64,000 bases of DNA, taken from positions 992,001 to 1,056,000 of the forward strand of contig JAHBTD010000001.1 of NCBI GenBank assembly GCA_019638775.1. Direction: 5' to 3'. Every line of letters starts with the position of its first letter. Position 1 is the stretch's first letter. The notes under the pieces were generated by a model. It was given only the letters and a program-made list of their open reading frames with translations, did not search any database and had not been told where the DNA came from. This DNA is from Fimbriimonadaceae bacterium (GTDB lineage: Bacteria; Armatimonadota; Fimbriimonadia; Fimbriimonadales; Fimbriimonadaceae). The translations under genes and the position numbers were made by a program. Shown one piece after another: positions 45,174-53,399 of the stretch.

Positions 45174-45261
45174 GCGTTCCTGTCATTCCGCAAGATTCGA
45201 GAAGCCAAGCGCCGCATCAATTTGCGATACTCATTGCATTCCGAATGGTCGGGAGAGAACC

Positions 45262-45675
45262 ATGATTCAAAGACTTTCACACGTTTCGATCTTTGTGCTC
45301 GATCAAGACCGAGCCCTCGACTTCTACACGAACAAGCTCGGATTTACCGTGAAGACCGACGCCAAGATGGGCGACGACTTTCGGTGGATCACCGTCACCG
45401 CGCCAGGTCAGCCCGATCTCGAAATCGTTCTCATGGCAATTGCCCCAGGACCGGCATTCGATGCCGAATCTGCGGCGAAACTTCGAGAGTTGGTTGAGGC
45501 GGGCAAGATGGGGGCCGGAGTGTGGAACACCTCCGACATCCACGCCACCTATGAGGATCTCAAGGCCAAGGGAGTGGAGTTTATGAAGCCGCCAACTGAG
45601 GAGTTCTACGGGATCGAAGCGCTTTTTCGTGACGACAGCGGCAACTGGTTTAGCCTCACCCAGCACAAGGACTAA
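45262..45675 (+). CDS. VOC-family (glyoxalase/dioxygenase fold) protein
   Basis: A 137-residue VOC protein with two beta-alpha-beta modules. It starts MIQRLSHVSIFVLDQDRALDFYTNKLGF, split here as IQRLSHVSIFV and DFYTNKLGF. It ends with ALFRDDSGNWFSLTQ, and the metal ligands His and Glu-type positions are near the N-terminus and in LEIVL. Members include glyoxalase I and antibiotic-binding proteins. GGGAGAG precedes the ATG. Its stop overlaps the convergent hydrolase stop by four bases. Confidence 0.86.
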   Translation: MIQRLSHVSIFVLDQDRALDFYTNKLGFTVKTDAKMGDDFRWITVTAPGQPDLEIVLMAIAPGPAFDAESAAKLRELVEAGKMGAGVWNTSDIHATYEDLKAKGVEFMKPPTEEFYGIEALFRDDSGNWFSLTQHKD

Positions 45676-46640
45676 TCCGGCTTTGGCAGGAACCACTCCA
45701 GCATCAATCTGAACACGTTGCGAAACCCGTCCGCTGGCTCCATGCCGGGACGGGCGAAGCCATGATCGGCGTTTTCGAGGCGGACAGCCTTTACTTCCCG
45801 ATTGTGGCTCAGCAGTTCGGCCTCCGCGATGTCGATGGTCGTGGGCCAGACCGCGCGATCTTTGGTGCCCTGGACAAGCAGAATCTTGGCTTTTGATTTT
45901 AGCAATTGCTCAATAGGCGAGGTGGCTAGGAAGGTGGACCAGCGGCGATGGGGATGAGCCCAAACAAACTTTTCGGTGCTCATCGGGTCTTTCTGAATCT
46001 CTTCCCACTGCTTCATGGCAATCTCAGCGTTCGTGATCTGCATCATGTCGAAGAGTTGGGACGGCCCACCACCCGCGAGTGAAGCCGCGTGGGTGACCTC
46101 AGGAACGATGGCAGCAACACCCGCCGCAACGATCCCGCCTTCGGAGTGCCCACTCGCCAACACCTTCGTCTTGTCGATTTCCGGCATCGCCAAGCACGCT
46201 TTGACAGCCGCCGCATTAGCCTCTGCCCAGCGCTCGAATGTGTGCTCTTCGAGGAACTCCTTGGGACAGCCTTCAGCGGTGCCGGGCTGCTTGGGCTCAT
46301 AGCAAAACTCGATTCCTGGCTTTTCGACGATCAGCACACGGGCTGCGTCTGAGGCTGCACTGAGAAGCAGGTTCTGGAGGCCGCCACTGATTCTTCCGTC
46401 GCGCCTGCTCCATACCGACTGCCCGCCCGACCCTTGTACAAATAGAATCAGAGGCCTCTTGTCCTGCACTTTGGGCTTTGAGAGATAGAAGGTGATGGCT
46501 CGGTCGAATTTGTCTTGGCACGTGTAACGGTCAAAGGGGATGCCAAGCTCTGTGGGATCTTTCTTGGCGACATATCTCTGTGCGCAGGCTGGTAAAGCAA
46601 GGGCGATCAGAAACAACGAAATAAATCGTAGGTAAGCCAT
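45672..46640 (-). CDS. Secreted or lipid-anchored alpha/beta hydrolase
   Basis: A 322-residue protein with an N-terminal hydrophobic signal ending in LALPAC, which is a possible lipobox. An alpha/beta-hydrolase domain follows with ILFVQGSGGQSVW (oxyanion region). The nucleophile is in ASGHSEGGIVA, and an Asp/His pair may lie near GTKDRAVWP and ADHGFARP. It is probably an esterase or a peptidase-like enzyme at the cell envelope. The start at 46640 (MAYLRFISLF) gives a normal signal sequence. A TTG six codons up is possible. Confidence 0.82.
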   Translation of the reverse strand: MAYLRFISLFLIALALPACAQRYVAKKDPTELGIPFDRYTCQDKFDRAITFYLSKPKVQDKRPLILFVQGSGGQSVWSRRDGRISGGLQNLLLSAASDAARVLIVEKPGIEFCYEPKQPGTAEGCPKEFLEEHTFERWAEANAAAVKACLAMPEIDKTKVLASGHSEGGIVAAGVAAIVPEVTHAASLAGGGPSQLFDMMQITNAEIAMKQWEEIQKDPMSTEKFVWAHPHRRWSTFLATSPIEQLLKSKAKILLVQGTKDRAVWPTTIDIAEAELLSHNREVKAVRLENADHGFARPGMEPADGFRNVFRLMLEWFLPKPD

Positions 46641-46725
46641 CACGAAGATAGGACGCAAAGGGACTCAAGGAGAGTTCCGGGGTGGGACCAGTATTCCGTC
46701 TCTATCGAGGTGACCAAAGAAGAAG

Positions 46726-46748
46726 AGGCCCTGGCTTCGCCAGGGCCT
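46726..46748 (-). terminator. Rho-independent terminator after the Tricorn-like gene
   Basis: GGCCCTGGC and GCCAGGGCC form a nine-bp stem with a three-base loop (TTC). On the minus strand it is followed by a T-rich stretch (TCTTCTTCTTT). It lies about 25 bases after the stop of the Tricorn homologue. Confidence 0.75.
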
Positions 46749-46772
46749 TACTTATTGTTCTCTTGACTCGAC

Positions 46773-49700
46773 CTACTTCTGACCGCCACCGGGAGGTGGA
46801 ATCTTGTTGAAGTCAGGCGGGCTCAGCTTCTTGCCGGGATTCTTCTTAAGCTGGTCAAGAAGATATTCCACGGCTTTTTCAAGCTGAGGATCGCGCCCAA
46901 TCGATAGCATGGAGGGATCTGCATCCACCATGATGTCGGGGTCGACACCTTTGTTTTCCGCGATCCAGGTCTTGGTTTCGCGGTCGTAGATGCCAAACTC
47001 GGGCGCGGTCACGCCAGAGCCGTCCATGAGCGGCACCGCGCCGCTGATGCCGACAAGGCCACCCCACGTGCGCATCCCGATGAGCGGACCGAGCTTCGAC
47101 TGCCGGAACATCCACGGGAAGAAGTCTCCGCCCGAACCGGCATAGCCATTGATCAGCATCGCCTTCGGTCCCTCAATCGCCACGGCATCGGACCATTCCT
47201 TTGTGCCCCATCGACTGTGGATGCCCGCACGAATCTTGCGAGCAAGGGTATCGACGAACCAAGGCTGGATGAATCCGCCGCCATTGAAGCGCTCGTCAAC
47301 GACGACAGCCTCCTTATGAACCTGGCTGTAGAAGCCCTTGATAAGGCCAATCGCGCCGTTGGTGCTCGTGTTCGGAATGTGCATATAGCCGATCCGTCCG
47401 CCCGACAGCTTCTCAACCATCTTGGCTCGCGATTCCACCCAGTCGGTGTATCGCAAGGCCCCCTCGGTTGAGACGGGCCGCACACGCTCTTCGCGTGCAC
47501 CTGCCATCGTCGGTGTGGAGTTGACCGTCAGGACAACCGTTTTGCCCACTTGGCCAACAAGGAACGAGTTGACGTTGACAGCGGCTGTCACCGGCTTGCC
47601 GTTGACGGCGAGGATGTAATCGCCTTCACGGACATCGACGCCCGGTTCGGTCAGCGGCGCTCGGGTGGATTCGTCGAAGTTCTGCCCGCGCAGAATCTTC
47701 TTGATCCGAATGTTGTTGCCAACGACTTCGTAGTCTGCGCCCAGCAACCCGGTCGGTACCGGATTCGGGATGGAATAGCCGAAGCCTTGGATATAGGAGT
47801 GTCCGGTTTGAAGCTCGCTGATGAGCAGGCCGAGTACATAGCCGAGGTCGGCCTGACTCTGCACCGAGTCCAGGTACTTCTCATACCGCTTGCCGATCGC
47901 GAGCCAGTCCTGTCCGCCGTGCGTTGGGTCGTAGAAGAAATCACGCTCCCAGCGCCAAGCTTCCCAGTACATCTGCTTCCACTCGGCCCGAGGATCGACG
48001 ATCGTTTCCATTCCACTCGTGTTCACACGGCCCTGACCGGCTTGGACGCCCGGTCGAAGGTCGTTGATGAACAAGCCGCCCTGCCCCGCATATGCGAACT
48101 TGGTTCGTGAAGCATTTAGCGATAGGGCGCCAAGCGGGCCTGTGAGAACTGTCTGGCTGCTCTTCGACTTGAAGTCGAACATGCTTAACGAGCCACCACC
48201 GGCGTAGAGAATGCCATCGGCAAGTCCAGCAACCAATCCATAATTCCCGGGGCCGATCGGCAGCGGGATCGCTCGGTCAGCAAGGCCGTCCCAGTCGATC
48301 TTGACGGCAGGAGTCGCGGGAGCTCCGCCTCCTGGTTGACCGCCTTGTCCGCCAGCAGGCTTCTGCCCGCCACCCTCCTCATCTACACTTGGGGTGAGAG
48401 GATTGGGCGTGTCCTTGGCAAGGGGAATGACGTAAATCCGAGAAGAGTCACTAACCTTCAAGCTGTACTCGAAGGTGCCAAAACTCGGCGTGAACGTTCT
48501 GTCGGATATGAAGAATAGATACTTGCCTGTCGTATCGAACACGGCCTGCGAATCGCTGAAAGAACCGTCGGTTACATCCTTTGTCGTACCGGTGGCCACT
48601 TCGTAAAGGGCGACCCGTCCGAACTGATTATCGCCGGCATAGGTCATTGCGATCCACTTGCTATCCGGGGACCAGTCGTAAGGGATTGGACCTGAGAACT
48701 GATTCTCCGCAACTCGGGTCAGCTTCTTCGCGGCAACATCAACCATATAAAGGCTGTATGTGCGTGTCGTGAAGGTCAGGTAACGACCGTCTGGCGACCA
48801 GTCCAACGAGAGCGGCCACAGCGCTTTGTCCGTGGTCAGGGCAACTGCTTCACCACCCATCTGGGGTTGTACATAAAGCTGATACTCGCCGGTTTTGTCA
48901 CTAAAGTAAGCAATCTGCTTTCCGTCGTTCGACCACGCCACGAGCTTTTCGCGAACGTTGGGCGTTTCCGTCATGTTGCGCGTCTCGCCATTCTTGGCGG
49001 GAAGGCTAAAGACTTCGCCGCGTGCCGAAACTGCAATGCGGCTTCCACTCGGAGAAAGCGAGATGTCGGTGATGTTGCTGGCAACGCTCTGACGACTTGG
49101 TCGGGACGACACTTGGTCACTGATCACACGCGGGGCGATCTTGTCGATCTTTCCGCCCGCGATCTGATAGCGGTATACGAACCCGTCGCGCTCAAAAACG
49201 ATGGACTTGCCGTCGCTCGAAGGCCAACGAATGTCGGCGTCCGTGTAGTTTGTGATCTGCGTTGTCCGCTTAGAATCGTTGTCGTAACGGAATAGGTTTA
49301 CCGTTCGCTGATTCCGGTCGCTGATAAAGAAGACCGAGTTGCCGACAGCCATCGGGAACCACGAGTTCTCTTTGCCGTGGGGCAGTTCCCAATACTTGTT
49401 GTTCTTGGTGTCGTAGAACGAGATCCAGCCGTGAAGTCCACCTCGATACATGCGCCACCACTGCATGTTGACTGGTTGGCGATGATAGACGAATGTTGTG
49501 CCATCCGCCATCCACGTGCCTTGGTTGACCTCGCTGATTGCGGTGGGCTTGGGCATGCCGCCATTCGGGCTGACTAGCCATAGCTGAGCCGTAAATGCCG
49601 AGCCATAAGCGCTGGCGCAAGAGACATACTTGCCATCAGGCGTCCATCCAAGCGCATATTCGTTGCCTGGCTCGTAGGTCAGCCTTTTGGGCTCGCCTCC

Positions 49701-50006
49701 CTCGATGGGCATGACGTATATATCGGGGCTGCCGTCGTAAGCAGCGGTAAAGGCGACCGACTTCCCGTCGGGCGAGATTTTGGGGCGAAGCTCCTCAGCC
49801 GGATGAGACGTAAGACGCCTCGCCATTCCCCCATCGACGTTCGACGACCAAAGGTCGCCTCCATAAGCGAAGACAACCGTGTCGCCGTGGACGTCGGGAT
49901 AGCGCATCAAGCGCATCTCAACCGAGTTGCCTTGTGCAGCGAGCAGCGTTGCCGCAATGCATGTGGTTACAATCAAGTGCTTCCTCCTAACAGACGTTGT
50001 CCCCAT
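46773..50006 (-). CDS. Tricorn protease homologue (S41 family)
   Basis: The 1077-residue protein begins with a signal-like helix (CIAATLLAAQG). The six- and seven-bladed beta-propellers of Tricorn follow (about 30-600, with SPDGKSVAFTAAYDGSPDIY repeats). A PDZ domain lies about 770-850, and a C-terminal S41 serine protease domain contains VVDERFNGGGFIQPW and the nucleophile-bearing NGYAGSGGDFFPWMFRQ. Tricorn trims the peptides released by the proteasome in archaea, and this genome has proteasome genes 8 kb away. The signal suggests a periplasmic place, so a link with the cytoplasmic proteasome is not certain. A Gly/Gln-rich insert (GGGQKPAGGQGGQPGGGAP) separates propellers. Confidence 0.93.
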   Translation of the reverse strand: MGTTSVRRKHLIVTTCIAATLLAAQGNSVEMRLMRYPDVHGDTVVFAYGGDLWSSNVDGGMARRLTSHPAEELRPKISPDGKSVAFTAAYDGSPDIYVMPIEGGEPKRLTYEPGNEYALGWTPDGKYVSCASAYGSAFTAQLWLVSPNGGMPKPTAISEVNQGTWMADGTTFVYHRQPVNMQWWRMYRGGLHGWISFYDTKNNKYWELPHGKENSWFPMAVGNSVFFISDRNQRTVNLFRYDNDSKRTTQITNYTDADIRWPSSDGKSIVFERDGFVYRYQIAGGKIDKIAPRVISDQVSSRPSRQSVASNITDISLSPSGSRIAVSARGEVFSLPAKNGETRNMTETPNVREKLVAWSNDGKQIAYFSDKTGEYQLYVQPQMGGEAVALTTDKALWPLSLDWSPDGRYLTFTTRTYSLYMVDVAAKKLTRVAENQFSGPIPYDWSPDSKWIAMTYAGDNQFGRVALYEVATGTTKDVTDGSFSDSQAVFDTTGKYLFFISDRTFTPSFGTFEYSLKVSDSSRIYVIPLAKDTPNPLTPSVDEEGGGQKPAGGQGGQPGGGAPATPAVKIDWDGLADRAIPLPIGPGNYGLVAGLADGILYAGGGSLSMFDFKSKSSQTVLTGPLGALSLNASRTKFAYAGQGGLFINDLRPGVQAGQGRVNTSGMETIVDPRAEWKQMYWEAWRWERDFFYDPTHGGQDWLAIGKRYEKYLDSVQSQADLGYVLGLLISELQTGHSYIQGFGYSIPNPVPTGLLGADYEVVGNNIRIKKILRGQNFDESTRAPLTEPGVDVREGDYILAVNGKPVTAAVNVNSFLVGQVGKTVVLTVNSTPTMAGAREERVRPVSTEGALRYTDWVESRAKMVEKLSGGRIGYMHIPNTSTNGAIGLIKGFYSQVHKEAVVVDERFNGGGFIQPWFVDTLARKIRAGIHSRWGTKEWSDAVAIEGPKAMLINGYAGSGGDFFPWMFRQSKLGPLIGMRTWGGLVGISGAVPLMDGSGVTAPEFGIYDRETKTWIAENKGVDPDIMVDADPSMLSIGRDPQLEKAVEYLLDQLKKNPGKKLSPPDFNKIPPPGGGQK

Positions 50007-50234
50007 TATGAAGCCATCACCGCAATTCTCTCAGGATTGGCGGGCTTGGGGACCATCTACGTTACGCATCGTAGGTTCGAAAGCAACTCCCAGATGCACA
50101 GATAAATTTCTCGAATGTGACTTTCGACGCTTAAAAGGTTTAGTCTTGAACTAAAAACTGTACTGGTAGTTCCGCGAGTTTTTATTCAAATCGCTTCTCA
50201 TATGGGGCAAACATAGTGCAATCATACGAATGCT

Positions 50235-50702
50235 ATGCAACTCATGCCGCCTAATGAGTTCATCGATGAACACCGGCAGATTGGGGGACAACTGATCGAA
50301 GCCCTTACGTTTGAGGCCTTTGTGCTTCACATTCAGGGTCACGATGGGGATCTCTCAGATCACTTTATTCACGGCGGATGCTCCGAGGCTTATGCGAATT
50401 GGTTGGCGGCTAATGTGAAGCGCTCTTGGGCTGAAATCGTAGAATCTAATCCGGTTATCGTACGAACAAACGAAGAACTCGCTGCGAGGGCAAGCCTCGC
50501 CTTTGCCGTTGCGCTCCTTGCCGGAGCCCTGCTCGTGTGGATCCTTGTGGGATCAAACACCGTCGCCGAATGGGTTGTGGTCGGCTTTGTGTCTGTGATC
50601 GCCTTGGGGTCGTCCGTTCTTGCCGGGATCAACGCCGTGCAACTGATCCGAAGATGGATCAACCGCGCCATGGTGCGATTCTCACCGGCTATCGAGGATT
50701 AG
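50235..50702 (+). CDS. Small membrane protein of unknown function
   Basis: A 155-residue protein with a cytoplasmic N-terminal part (about 1-90) rich in His, Asp and Glu, then two membrane helices (about 92-112 and 116-140). A short basic tail ends it. I do not recognise a family. No SD is clear. The 228-bp upstream region (50007-50234), shared with the divergent Tricorn-like gene, shows only an A/T-rich stretch near 50120-50160. A bidirectional terminator follows the stop. Confidence 0.65.
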   Translation: MQLMPPNEFIDEHRQIGGQLIEALTFEAFVLHIQGHDGDLSDHFIHGGCSEAYANWLAANVKRSWAEIVESNPVIVRTNEELAARASLAFAVALLAGALLVWILVGSNTVAEWVVVGFVSVIALGSSVLAGINAVQLIRRWINRAMVRFSPAIED

Positions 50703-50703
50703 G

Positions 50704-50730
50704 AAGGCCTGCGAATGCAGGCCTTTTCTT
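50704..50730. terminator. Bidirectional terminator between convergent small genes
   Basis: AAGGCCTGC and GCAGGCCTT form a nine-bp stem with a GAAT loop, followed by TTCTT. It lies between the stops at 50702 and 50729 of two convergent genes and can serve both. Confidence 0.85.
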
Positions 50731-51055
50731 AGATGGAGGAGGAGTTATCCTTTCTGATCAAGCCGTCGAGCAACGACTTCGCTAGCTCCTGGCGCACAAC
50801 ACCCACGTACCAGTCGCCCAGCGATTCGTCAAGGCATTCATGCCAGTCGTACAGGTAGCCGCCGACTAAGTCGTCGGATTGCACAACATTTGATAATCCA
50901 TGCCGGGGAAGCCAGATTTCGCGTAGAACCGGATAAAACTCGGACGGCATGGGTCCGAGCATGTATTGATAATCATCGGATACGTCTACGACGACGACTT
51001 TTGCGAGATTCCATTCCCACAAGTTGCCTGCGAGTTCTGCCATAGGGGAATCCAT
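50729..51055 (-). CDS. Hypothetical acidic protein
   Basis: A 108-residue acidic protein (MAELAGNLWEWNLAKV, DVSDDYQYMLGP, WHECLDESLGDWYVG). It has no signal or helix pattern for a membrane. The family is not recognised. Of the possible starts, ATG 51055 has AAGGAGG directly upstream but with only one base between. ATG 51043 would give a spacer of 13 bases, and a TTG at 51109 is also in frame. I keep 51055 as the middle choice. Confidence 0.55.
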   Translation of the reverse strand: MDSPMAELAGNLWEWNLAKVVVVDVSDDYQYMLGPMPSEFYPVLREIWLPRHGLSNVVQSDDLVGGYLYDWHECLDESLGDWYVGVVRQELAKSLLDGLIRKDNSSSI

Positions 51056-51110
51056 TCCTCCTTGTGATAGGGACGGAGGGATGAAAAAGAAAGCGTCAGG
51101 TGTGGACAAA

Positions 51111-51285
51111 TCGTGGAGTCGTGAGGCGTGATTGGTGAGTCGTCGCGAGTGAGGCGGTTGTGATAGAGAGCAACGTTTGAGAAACAGCGCGAAGTCTCAG
51201 GAGCGACTTGCAGCTTTGGATGTCGAAGATTACGCAGCCCACCGGTTCTTCGGAACTCACGACTTACGCATCACGATTCACGACT
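51111..51285. repeat. CACGACT-type inverted repeat region next to metG
   Basis: One arm at 51111-51153 has GTCGTGAGGCGTGATTGGTG and related GAGTCGT units. The other at 51254-51285 has ACTCACGACTTACGCATCAC and ATTCACGAC. The two arms are in inverted orientation, about 100 bases apart, and the second runs up to the metG stop codon. No gene is seen here. Confidence 0.7.
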
Positions 51286-53301
51286 TTATCGAACTGTCGT
51301 GCCTTCGGGGGCTTCTTTGTCGGGTTGGAGGAGGATCGCGCCGCCCTCTTCATCTGTGGCTGCCAGGAGCATGCCTTGGCTTTCGGTTCCGCGCAGCTTG
51401 GCGGGTTTGAGGTTGTAAACGATAACGACTTGGCGGCCGATAAGGTCCATCGGGTCGTAGTTCTTGCGGATACCGGCGACAACCTGGCGCTTCTCTTCCC
51501 CGATCACGACCTGGAGCTTGAGCAACTTGTCGGTGCCTTCCAACGGTTCGGCTTCGAGGATGCGGGCAACGCGAAGCTTGACCTTGGCGAAGTCGTCGAT
51601 GGTGATGAGCTCATCTTGGGCGCTGGTGGGCTCTGATTTTGGATTTTGGATTTTGGATTTTGGATTTGCCGATTCCTGATCGTTGCTTTCTGATTTCTCG
51701 TTGTTCATTTTCTTCTTTTGATCGCCGCTTGCGGATGGCTGATCGCTGTTTTGCTTGGCTTCGATCGGCTTTTTGAGGTCGATACGCGGGAAGATGGGCT
51801 GCGGCTGTTCAAGCTTCGTACCAGCCGGGAGCGTGTCCGGATTGCCAATGTTGTCCCAGTTAAAGTCTGGCTGGCAGCCGAGTTGGGCCGCGATCATGCC
51901 GGAAACGGTTGGCATGATCGGCCAGAAAAGGGCTTCGGCGGATCGCAAGCAGAACAGCATGGACCTGATAACCGTGCCAAGCCGAGGATCGTTGTTCTTC
52001 GCGAGCGCCCAAGGGGCCGAAGAGTCAATGTATTTATTCAGAAACCTAACCAAATCGAGAGCGATCTGCGAAGTGCGGTCGATGCGAAACTCCATCATCG
52101 CGACCGCATAATTCTCTTTCGCAAGCTGGACAGCTTCCATGACATCAGGATCAATCTCTGCCTCTGGCACAACACCGTCGACAAACTTATGAGCCATCGA
52201 AAGGCTTCGGTTTAGGGCGTTTCCAAGGTCGTTGGCAAGGTCGTAGTTAAATCGTCCCTCGACCTCCTCGATCGTGTAATTCGTGTCGCCTTCGTAGGGC
52301 AAGAACGCTGCCAGCGAGTACCGCACACCATCGACAGCTGCCTCTTTGGCACAGCCCGACCGCTCGACAAGATGGCTGGCAAGCTCCATCGGGGCGATGA
52401 TGTTCCCTTTGGATTTGCTAATCTTTGTGCCGCCAAAGGTGAACCACCCGTGGGCGATGACGTGCTTGGGCAGGGGCAAGCCGACGCCCATGAGCATCGC
52501 AGGCCAAAGGGTGGCATGGAAGCGGGTGTAAATCTCTTTGCCCATCCAGTGCACATCGCAAGGCCACAGGTCTTCCCAGCCGGGGTTGGGCCAACCGGTT
52601 GCGGCGATGTAGTTGATGAGGGCATCGAACCAGACGTAGATGACCTTGTCGGGATCGCCCGGCACGGGGATGCCCCATCCTGGGTTCTTGCGGGTGATGC
52701 ACATATCGCGCAGCCCCGATTTGATAAAGCTGATGACTTCGTTGCGGCGGGTCGAGGGGAGCAGGAAGTCTTCGTTGGTCTCGATGTGGTCAAGGAGCTT
52801 CTGCTCAAACGCGCTGAGTTTGAAGAACCAGTTCTCCTCGGTTACCCATCGAACCTCGTTGCCGTCTGGGCTCTTGCCGTCCACTAGATCGGCTTCGCGC
52901 ACGAAGGTTTCGGAGCCGACGTCGTACCAGCCCTCATATTTGTCCTGATAGACGAAACCGTTTTCGCGCAGGGTGTCGAAGAACTTCTGGACAGCCTGGA
53001 TGTGACGAGGCTCGGTCGTGCGGATAAAGTCGTCGTAGTCGATATTGATGTCATTCCAGCACTCGACAAACTTGCCGCTGACCTCATCGACGAACTCCAT
53101 CGTCGGCTTGCCGGACTTCTCGGCGGCTTCCATCACCTTGAGTGCATTTTCGTCAGTTCCGGTAACGAACCATGCGTCTTCGCCGCGCATCGTCTGGTAG
53201 CGGCGTGTGGCGTCGCAGACGAAGGTGGTCAGCGCGGTGCCGATGTGGGGGGCGCTGTTCACGTAGTAGATCGGCGTGGTGATGTAGTACTTTTTCGACA
53301 T
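51286..53301 (-). CDS. metG: Methionyl-tRNA synthetase with C-terminal tRNA-binding domain
   Basis: The 671-residue class I synthetase attaches methionine to initiator and elongator tRNA. It has the HIGH-type motif in YYVNSAPHIGT and the KMSKS-type motif in GTKISKSKGN. Anticodon-binding helices follow, and the C-terminal EMAP-like tRNA-binding domain (about 565-671) has VAGIRKNYDP. The zinc cysteines of the E. coli type are absent, so it is the knuckle-less form. Residues of about 510-560 form a linker with KSESNDQE and NPKSKIQNPKSEP. This linker is read from the dispersed heptamer and GATC repeats. TAAAAT at 53316-53311 suggests a leader of about three bases. Confidence 0.96.
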   Translation of the reverse strand: MSKKYYITTPIYYVNSAPHIGTALTTFVCDATRRYQTMRGEDAWFVTGTDENALKVMEAAEKSGKPTMEFVDEVSGKFVECWNDINIDYDDFIRTTEPRHIQAVQKFFDTLRENGFVYQDKYEGWYDVGSETFVREADLVDGKSPDGNEVRWVTEENWFFKLSAFEQKLLDHIETNEDFLLPSTRRNEVISFIKSGLRDMCITRKNPGWGIPVPGDPDKVIYVWFDALINYIAATGWPNPGWEDLWPCDVHWMGKEIYTRFHATLWPAMLMGVGLPLPKHVIAHGWFTFGGTKISKSKGNIIAPMELASHLVERSGCAKEAAVDGVRYSLAAFLPYEGDTNYTIEEVEGRFNYDLANDLGNALNRSLSMAHKFVDGVVPEAEIDPDVMEAVQLAKENYAVAMMEFRIDRTSQIALDLVRFLNKYIDSSAPWALAKNNDPRLGTVIRSMLFCLRSAEALFWPIMPTVSGMIAAQLGCQPDFNWDNIGNPDTLPAGTKLEQPQPIFPRIDLKKPIEAKQNSDQPSASGDQKKKMNNEKSESNDQESANPKSKIQNPKSEPTSAQDELITIDDFAKVKLRVARILEAEPLEGTDKLLKLQVVIGEEKRQVVAGIRKNYDPMDLIGRQVVIVYNLKPAKLRGTESQGMLLAATDEEGGAILLQPDKEAPEGTTVR
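51634..51760. repeat. TTTTGGA heptamer array and GATC-type repeat inside metG
   Basis: About four and a half TTTTGGA heptamers at 51634-51667 are followed by GATTCCTGATCGTTGC, TGATTTCTCG and TGATCGCCGCTTGC-type units. The gene frame stays open. The inserted peptides fall between the anticodon domain and the tRNA-binding domain. Confidence 0.85.
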
Positions 53302-53310
53302 CGAAGGTGA

Positions 53311-53316
53311 ATTTTA
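53311..53316 (-). promoter_or_regulatory. Possible -10 box for metG
   Basis: TAAAAT on the minus strand ends nine bases before the ATG at 53301. The transcript would have a leader of about three bases. Confidence 0.4.
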
Positions 53317-53354
53317 CCGGGGTGGAAGACAGGTCTCACGGCGCGTTGAAGGAA

Positions 53355-53389
53355 CCTATAAGACTTATAGGTCAAATAGGTCCTATAGG
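53355..53389. repeat. CCTATAGG palindrome between metG and fabH
   Basis: Arms CCTATAAGACTTAT and ATAGGTCCTATAGG (one G-T type mismatch pair) flank the loop AGGTCAA, the same loop as in the copy at 17667-17703. It lies ten bases after the fabH stop (minus strand). Confidence 0.85.
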
Positions 53390-53399
53390 TGGCTGCCTA

